Below are positions 59,376 to 64,000 of a DNA stretch of 64,000 nucleotides, one piece after another. The notes below the pieces were generated by a model that saw nothing but the letters and a program-made list of their open reading frames with translations, was not told the DNA's origin and did not search any database. Made by a program: the position numbers and the translations under genes. The stretch is from JBCBGF01 sp038526915 (GTDB lineage: Bacteria; Pseudomonadota; Alphaproteobacteria; Rhodobacterales; Rhodobacteraceae), in contig JBCBGF010000002.1 in assembly GCA_038526915.1 (NCBI GenBank), positions 434,001-498,000 on the forward strand, given 5' to 3'. Numbering within the stretch: the first letter of the stretch is position 1; each line of letters begins with the position of its first letter.

Positions 59376-60104
59376 ATGATCTGGCGTGTGTTGGCTTTGT
59401 GTTTCTTGTGTGCTCTCCCGGTCGCGGCGCGGGCCGACTGTGTCGTGCTGATGCACGGGCTGGCGCGCACGGCGACGTCGATGACGTTCCTGCAACAAGC
59501 GCTTGAGGCCGAAGGCTATCGCACGATCAACCGCACCTATCCGTCGACCGAGCGGTCCTTCACCGATTTGGTGGAAACCGCGGTTCCCGCGTCCGTTGCC
59601 GAATGCGGGGCTGAGCGGGTGCATTTCGTCACCCATTCGATGGGCGGGATCCTGGTCAGGGCCTGGCTTGAGACGCACCGCCCCCCGGTGATGGGCCGCG
59701 TCGTGATGCTGGCGCCGCCCAATCAGGGATCGGAACTGGTGGATGTGTTCGGCGATCTGGAAGCCTTTGCCTGGCTGAACGGCCCCGCAGGGCTGGCGCT
59801 GGGCACGGGGCCTGGCAGCGCGCCGAACCAGGTGGGGCTGCCTGATGTGGATATCGGCGTGATTGCCGGGAACCGGTCGCTGAACCCGATCTATTCGGGG
59901 ATCATCGAAGGGCCCGATGATGGAAAGGTATCGGTGGAGAGCACCCGCCTGCCCGGGCTGACCGATCACATCGTTCTGCCCGCCACGCACACGTTCATCA
60001 TGAACGATCCGCTGGTAATGGCGCAGGTGAAGGTGTTTTTGACCGATGGCGCGTTCGACCACGATCTGACCTTTGCCGATCTGGTGCGGGACTTCTTCGA
60101 ATAG
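59376..60104 (+). CDS. Exported alpha/beta hydrolase (lipase-like)
   Basis: 242 aa with signal peptide (RVLALCFLCALPVAARA). HGLARTA is the oxyanion HG motif, HFVTHSMGGILVRAW holds the nucleophile Ser, and LPATHTFIMND the catalytic His. It belongs to the esterase/lipase group with a short lid. Substrate unknown. The start is the ATG giving the signal peptide; the frame upstream is antisense to the oxidoreductase. Confidence 0.85.
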   Translation: MIWRVLALCFLCALPVAARADCVVLMHGLARTATSMTFLQQALEAEGYRTINRTYPSTERSFTDLVETAVPASVAECGAERVHFVTHSMGGILVRAWLETHRPPVMGRVVMLAPPNQGSELVDVFGDLEAFAWLNGPAGLALGTGPGSAPNQVGLPDVDIGVIAGNRSLNPIYSGIIEGPDDGKVSVESTRLPGLTDHIVLPATHTFIMNDPLVMAQVKVFLTDGAFDHDLTFADLVRDFFE

Positions 60105-60116
60105 GGCCTCGTCAGG

Positions 60117-60464
60117 TTAGCTCTGGCTACGCTCAACAGCGGTCTTCACCATCCGGTCCCCGATCTCCAACAGACGGCCGGTTTCGTCGGAATACTGCGC
60201 GAGCGAGCGTTCCACGAACTCCACCTGGACCGCGCGCAGGGCGTCGAGATCGGTGCAGGCAAAGATCCGGCGTTGGGTTTCCAGATCATGCTCCAGCCGC
60301 CGGGCCATGAAGCCCACAGCCTCTGACCCCATCTCGTTCAGCGCGCCCGCAAAGGCCGAGCCCATGGCCGCCAGCGTGCCGAAGCCTGCGGCCTGCAGAT
60401 CGGTCAGCGCGTCCAGGGCCGCGGTGTCGGGGCCGGTTTTGTCCAAGTCCTTGTCGCCGGGCAT
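60117..60464 (-). CDS. Phasin-like helical protein
   Basis: 115 aa from the ATG after TGGAGACGCCGC. Predicted all-helical, with amphipathic repeats (GFGTLAAMGSAFAGALNEMGSEAVGFMARRLEHDLETQRRI, ALRAVQVEFVERSLAQYSDETGRLLEIGDRMV) typical of granule-associated phasins. It would coat polyhydroxyalkanoate granules; no PHA synthase is in the window. Confidence 0.75.
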   Translation of the reverse strand: MPGDKDLDKTGPDTAALDALTDLQAAGFGTLAAMGSAFAGALNEMGSEAVGFMARRLEHDLETQRRIFACTDLDALRAVQVEFVERSLAQYSDETGRLLEIGDRMVKTAVERSQS

Positions 60465-60621
60465 GCGGCGTCTCCATCTTGCGTTTTTCTGCTTTGCGGC
60501 ATGAAAGAAACCGCAAGCGCTTGCAGGCGTCAAGCGCTTGATCGGCATTGCCTTTGTGCGTGCGCCCCGCTAGGGCTGCGCCGTCCTGACGCCGAGGCCC
60601 GCCATTCCCGACCTGCTGACA

Positions 60622-61359
60622 GTGCTGATCACCTTCCTGGCCGGGTTTCTGGGCGGGTCGGTGAATGTTGCCGCGGGCGGGGCGAAGCTGTTTGTGTTCC
60701 CGATCCTCCTGGCGACGGGCCTGTCCCCGGTGGCGGCGGCGGCGACCGCGACGGTGGGCCTGTGGCCCGCGCAACTGCCCGGTGTGTTCATCGTGCGCAA
60801 GGGCGACGATGTGCTGGACCGGTCACTGGTCGTGGGCGGGATCCTGGCAGCCCTTGGGGGGGCTGCGGGGGGCCTCGCGCTCGTGAGTTTTGGCGAGGCG
60901 TCTTTTGTGCGGCTGATCCCGGTGTTTTTGATCATCGCCGTTGGCGCGATCCTGCTCGGCGAAAAGCTCGGCACCTTTGGCCAGCGCCTGCAGGGGCGGC
61001 CCGGATCGGGGTTGATCGCGCCGGTGCTGATCCTCGCCTGCGGGGTCTATGCGGGGTATTTCGGGGCGGGGCTTGGTTTTATGCTGATCGCGACGATCCT
61101 GATGTCGGGCGAGACGCGGATCCACGCGGCCAATGCCAAGAAGAACTTCTATTCGGTCTGTGCGGCCACATCCGCCGTGATCCCGCTGAGCCTGTCGGGC
61201 GTGGTGGATTGGGCGGCGGCGGCGCTGGTGCTGGTGGGCGGTTTGTTAGGCGGGTATATCGGGGCGAAGCTCTTGACGCGGGTGCCGCCCCTTGCCTTGC
61301 GCATTGGGGTGTCTGTCGCAGGCACCGCGATGGTGATCGTGTTCCTGAGCCGGGGCTGA
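60622..61359 (+). CDS. TauE/SafE-family sulfite/sulfonate exporter
   Basis: 245 aa, GTG start. Eight hydrophobic segments with two TauE-type repeats: AGFLGGSVNVAAGGAKLFVFPILLATGLSPVAAAATATVGLWP and VYAGYFGAGLGFMLIATILMSGETRIHAANAKKNFYSVCAATSAV. A few codons of hydrophobic sequence upstream could extend it. Substrate among organosulfur anions unproven. Confidence 0.9.
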   Translation: MLITFLAGFLGGSVNVAAGGAKLFVFPILLATGLSPVAAAATATVGLWPAQLPGVFIVRKGDDVLDRSLVVGGILAALGGAAGGLALVSFGEASFVRLIPVFLIIAVGAILLGEKLGTFGQRLQGRPGSGLIAPVLILACGVYAGYFGAGLGFMLIATILMSGETRIHAANAKKNFYSVCAATSAVIPLSLSGVVDWAAAALVLVGGLLGGYIGAKLLTRVPPLALRIGVSVAGTAMVIVFLSRG

Positions 61360-61376
61360 GCGTCGGGCGCAGGTCC

Positions 61377-61919
61377 CTACCCGGCCAGCGCCTTGCCCAG
61401 TCGCGGCAGTCGCGCGCGTTTCAAAAGACCTCGCAGCGGCAGATCCTGGCCTGACAGGCGGCAGGCGGTGGCGTGGACGTCCGTCACCACGCGGCGCAGA
61501 TCGGCGGGCTGCGCGGCCAGCGCCTCGGTCAGAAAGCCATCGGGGTCGCGGCGCAGGATGCCATGGGCCGCAAGCGTGCGGGTGGGAAAATCGGCGCGGT
61601 TCATCGTCAAAAGCTCATCCGCCCCGCCATCGATCGCTGCGGCCAGGACGTGGATGTCGTTTGGGTCGGGCAGATGCAGCGTGGCCTCGGTCTCCGGGGA
61701 TACCGCCACCTCGGCGTCGGGCCACCGGGCGCGGAGGAGCGCGATTTCGCCCCGCGCAATGGGCTCTTGCGCGGGATCGCGGCGGGCGGCGGCGCGGGCC
61801 CATTCTTCGAGGATCCGCGCGGACCAGAGCGGCGTGAAGTAACCCGTGGCCGCCACGCCGAGTGTGATCTCGCGCAGGACGGTTGGGTAAAGGACATTGG
61901 CGTCGATCAGCACCTTCAT
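61377..61919 (-). CDS. PIN-domain ribonuclease-like protein
   Basis: 180 aa. PIN fold: MKVLIDANVLYPTVLRE (first Asp), the middle acidic Glu/Asp region (LLRARWPDAEVAVSPETEATLHLPDPNDIHVLAAAI) and ADELLTMNRADFP with the terminal Asp. No antitoxin gene adjoins; instead its ATG overlaps the rlmI stop by 4 bp. Possible RNA-processing partner rather than a toxin, but this is unproven. Confidence 0.82.
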   Translation of the reverse strand: MKVLIDANVLYPTVLREITLGVAATGYFTPLWSARILEEWARAAARRDPAQEPIARGEIALLRARWPDAEVAVSPETEATLHLPDPNDIHVLAAAIDGGADELLTMNRADFPTRTLAAHGILRRDPDGFLTEALAAQPADLRRVVTDVHATACRLSGQDLPLRGLLKRARLPRLGKALAG

Positions 61920-63115
61920 TGCGGTAGCCGGAAGAACAGCGCCTTGAGATAGGCGCTTTCGGCCAGGTGGGGATGCTGGGGGTGATCGGGTCCGGCGAAG
62001 CCTGTGTGGATCAGTTGCGCCTGCCGCCCTGCCCGGCCAATGCCGCGGAGGGAGGCCGCGCGGAAACTGGCGAGGTCGGCGGCGTGGCTGCACGAGCAGA
62101 GGACGAGGTAGCCGCCGGGGGTGACGAGTTGCGCGGCGAGGCGGGCGGTGCGTTCATAGGCGCGTAACCCCTTGTCGAGCGCGGGTTTTGAGGGGGCGAA
62201 GGCGGGCGGATCGCAGATGACGAGGTCGAAGCGGGTGGCCTCAGTCGCCAGCGCTTCGAGGGTTGCGAAGGCATCGCCCTGGCGGGTGGTGAAGCGGTCG
62301 GCATGGCCGCTGGCCTTCGCGCCTGCTTCCGCGAGTGCGAGTGCCGGGGCGGAGGCGTCGACGGCCAGGGCAGATGTTGCGCCGCCTGCAAGGGCGGCCA
62401 GCGCGAAGCCGCCGACATGGGAAAAGACGTCCAGAACGCTGGCCCCTTCGGCCAGACGCGCAGCGAAGGCGTGGTTGGGGCGTTGATCGAAGAAGAGGCC
62501 GGTTTTCTGGCCCCCGGTCAGATCGGCCAGATAGGTCGCGCCATTCATAGGCACCGGGATCGCGTCTGGGCTGTCGCCGACGAGGATCTGGTTCTGATCA
62601 TCGAGCCCCTCCAACGACCGCGCGCGACCGCTGGCGTTTTTGATGACCGTTCGGACGCCGGTGACGTCAGCGAGGGCCGTTGCAATCAGATCGAGATGGG
62701 TGTCGGCCCAGGCGGCGTTGGGCTGGATCACCGCTGCATCGCCGAAGCGATCGATGATCACGCCCGGCAGGCCATCGGCCTCGGCATGGATGAGGCGGTA
62801 GAAGGGATCGGGGAAGAGGCGCGTGCGCAGGGCGAGCGCGGTGGCGAGCCGTTGGCGCAACCACTCGGTATCGACCACCGCGTCTGCGTCGCGGTCGAGC
62901 ATGCGGGCGGCGATCTTGGAGCCGGTGTTGACGGCGACCAGGCCCAGGGGCCGGCGATCGGCATCTTGCAGCACGGCCAGACTGCCTGGCTGAATGGCGC
63001 GGCTGCGGCGGTCGAGGACCAGTTGGTTGGCATAGACCCATGGGGCCCCACGCCGGATCGGGCGCGGGTCGGTCTTGGGGAGCAGGCGAAGGATCGGGCG
63101 GTCCGGCAGTGTCAT
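61916..63115 (-). CDS. rlmI: 23S rRNA (cytosine-C5) methyltransferase RlmI-like
   Basis: 399 aa from the second Met (MTLPDRPILRLLP). N-terminal PUA domain (GAPWVYANQLVLDRRSRAIQPGSLAVLQDADRRPLG), the RlmI/RlmK-type linker (GLPGVIIDRFGDAAVIQ), and the methyltransferase core with SAM motif LDVFSHVGGFALAA, ICDPPAFAPSK and the Cys in VLCSCSHA. Modifies large-subunit rRNA. Coupled to the PIN gene. Confidence 0.9.
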   Translation of the reverse strand: MTLPDRPILRLLPKTDPRPIRRGAPWVYANQLVLDRRSRAIQPGSLAVLQDADRRPLGLVAVNTGSKIAARMLDRDADAVVDTEWLRQRLATALALRTRLFPDPFYRLIHAEADGLPGVIIDRFGDAAVIQPNAAWADTHLDLIATALADVTGVRTVIKNASGRARSLEGLDDQNQILVGDSPDAIPVPMNGATYLADLTGGQKTGLFFDQRPNHAFAARLAEGASVLDVFSHVGGFALAALAGGATSALAVDASAPALALAEAGAKASGHADRFTTRQGDAFATLEALATEATRFDLVICDPPAFAPSKPALDKGLRAYERTARLAAQLVTPGGYLVLCSCSHAADLASFRAASLRGIGRAGRQAQLIHTGFAGPDHPQHPHLAESAYLKALFFRLPQ

Positions 63116-63137
63116 TCCCCGCCGGTAGCGCAAAACG

Positions 63138-63746
63138 TCAGGGCGTGAAACCCGCGCCCCCCACAGGGCCCATCAATTCCGCCTGGAACACACCGGCGAG
63201 ATGTTCGGTCAGGCGCACTTTGGGGACATCGCCCGACAGGTTGGCCTCGACCGCGCGTGCGCCGCCATAGCCCCGGAGCGCCGCGTTGATTTCGCGCGGC
63301 GGTTCGATCACCGCGCCCGTTGCGGCATCGGTGACCGACATAAGAAGGTCGATATCGTGGACGCCACCCACGCTGTAGCGCGCGCGTTCGGTGAGGGCGT
63401 GGAACATCACGACCTCGATGTTGAGTGCTACCTCGCGCGCGCCCGCAAAGCCCTCGGTCCCGCGTTCGGCGGCGGTTTGCAGGACGGCGGCGATTTGTTC
63501 CCGGCGGTCGCCCGGCGGGTCTTCGCGCCAGACGATGTCGGCGCGCGGGAAATAGCTGTGCGCCTCGGACACGGTCAGGGTTTCTGGGACGACGACGTTG
63601 ATGTCGGCGACAGTGTAATCGCGGGGGTTTGACACCGCCTCAGCGCTGACAAGCGGGGCCACGTCATTCGCGATCTGCCCGAAGTTTCCGCAGCCAGCGA
63701 CACCAAGCGCGGCGACACATGCCGCGACCATCTTGATCGTCCCCAT
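63138..63746 (-). CDS. Outer-membrane-type lipoprotein (DUF6778-like)
   Basis: 202 aa from the ATG after AAGGAACAGACG. Lipobox LGVAGCGN near residue 19. The mature protein has TVADINVVVPETLTVSEAHSYFPRADIVWREDPPGDRREQIAAVL and EVALNIEVVMFHALTERARYSVGGVHDIDL, as in a group of alphaproteobacterial lipoproteins of unknown function. The frame upstream of the chosen start is non-coding. Confidence 0.82.
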   Translation of the reverse strand: MGTIKMVAACVAALGVAGCGNFGQIANDVAPLVSAEAVSNPRDYTVADINVVVPETLTVSEAHSYFPRADIVWREDPPGDRREQIAAVLQTAAERGTEGFAGAREVALNIEVVMFHALTERARYSVGGVHDIDLLMSVTDAATGAVIEPPREINAALRGYGGARAVEANLSGDVPKVRLTEHLAGVFQAELMGPVGGAGFTP

Positions 63747-63804
63747 CGTCTGTTCCTTGTCCTGCCCGGTTTTTGTGTGGCGCGCAGGATAAGCTGAAAA
63801 AGCG

Positions 63805-63831
63805 AAAATCCCAGAGTATGCCTGGGATTTT
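63805..63831 (-). terminator. Terminator hairpin
   Basis: AAAATCCCAG/CTGGGATTTT, a perfect 10-bp stem with a 7-base loop, followed on the minus strand by a CGCTTTTTC tract. It lies 29 bp after the stop of the partial gene to its right. Confidence 0.75.
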
Positions 63832-63859
63832 CTAAAGAATGGAAACAATTTTGCCGCTG

Positions 63860-64000
63860 TCAGGCGGTGCGGCGGCCCGCCAGGCTCAGGTGCGACCGGA
63901 GCCACGCGCCCATGGCGGCAAACCCGTCGCGGATCACCTTGGCCCGCAGGCGGCGCGCGTCTTGTTCGATTTGATTGAGATCGATGTCGTGGATGTCGAA
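63860..64000 (-). CDS. Partial gene of unknown function (C-terminal end)
   Basis: The last 46 codons of a minus-strand gene that continues beyond the window. The visible sequence is basic and helical (LNQIEQDARRLRAKVIRDGFAAMGAWLRSHLSLAGRR). No domain can be assigned from this piece. Support: the frame is open to the window edge, high-GC third positions fit, and a terminator follows. Confidence 0.6.
   Translation of the reverse strand, partial: FDIHDIDLNQIEQDARRLRAKVIRDGFAAMGAWLRSHLSLAGRRTA

Overview
The window reads as a chromosomal segment of a marine-type alphaproteobacterium of the Rhodobacterales (Roseobacter group). The evidence is gene order and protein content. AI-2E transporter, Hda-like DnaA-family protein, polyphosphate kinase and Ppx/GppA lie in a row, which is a typical Rhodobacteraceae order. 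L25/Ctc, Pth and YchF are alphaproteobacterial in type, ProS is the short (about 445 aa) form, and the core half has very high GC third positions. No species can be named from the sequence alone.

Layout. (1) Positions 1-2242: the 3' part of a six-hairpin glycosidase followed by a MalK/UgpC-type sugar ABC ATPase, the end of a sugar uptake operon. (2) About 2610-29935: an accessory region with lower GC, larger gaps and mixed orientation, which I interpret as an integrated genomic island. Its right edge is the 3' end of tRNA-Ser(GCU) (29922-30011). A P4-type integrase starts about 150 bp away, and a 14-bp copy of the tRNA 3' end lies at 2610-2623. (3) About 30-64 kb: dense, high-GC core genome.

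Inside the island the main unit is a MarR-type repressor diverging from an eight-gene operon (4486-10687): exported metallo-beta-lactamase-fold hydrolase, two periplasmic proteins, cytochrome b561, a PhlG-like C-C hydrolase, an FMN reductase, a double-CDGSH iron-sulfur protein and a membrane protein. Other cargo includes a rhomboid protease, a FolB-like aldolase with two DoxX-type membrane proteins, two methyltransferases, a tandem RMF-like protein, a stand-alone LOV photoreceptor, several very small proteins, a pseudoazurin-like cupredoxin, a HAD-fold protein lacking both motif I aspartates, an aldehyde dehydrogenase/DUF779 pair with an AcoR-like activator, a YdjC-type deacetylase, and two different tyrosine recombinases with small HTH proteins.

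The core half carries trpA and trpB (about 16 kb apart on opposite strands), a MarR/Acg-like oxidoreductase pair diverging from an L-lactate-dehydrogenase-like gene, YceI/cytochrome b561, Pth, ProS, AI-2E-Hda-Ppk-Ppx, RlmI with a coupled PIN-domain protein, and lipoproteins. Its most unusual segment is 44779-47007. It is a four-gene same-strand cluster: a secreted PepSY-like protein with a poly-Glu/Asp tail, a 2OG-Fe(II) oxygenase translationally coupled to it, a second secreted protein with an almost pure poly-Asp tail, and a membrane-anchored LuxR-type regulator. A family of GC-rich hairpin repeats (54 bp identical between two copies 20 kb apart) sits in core intergenic gaps.
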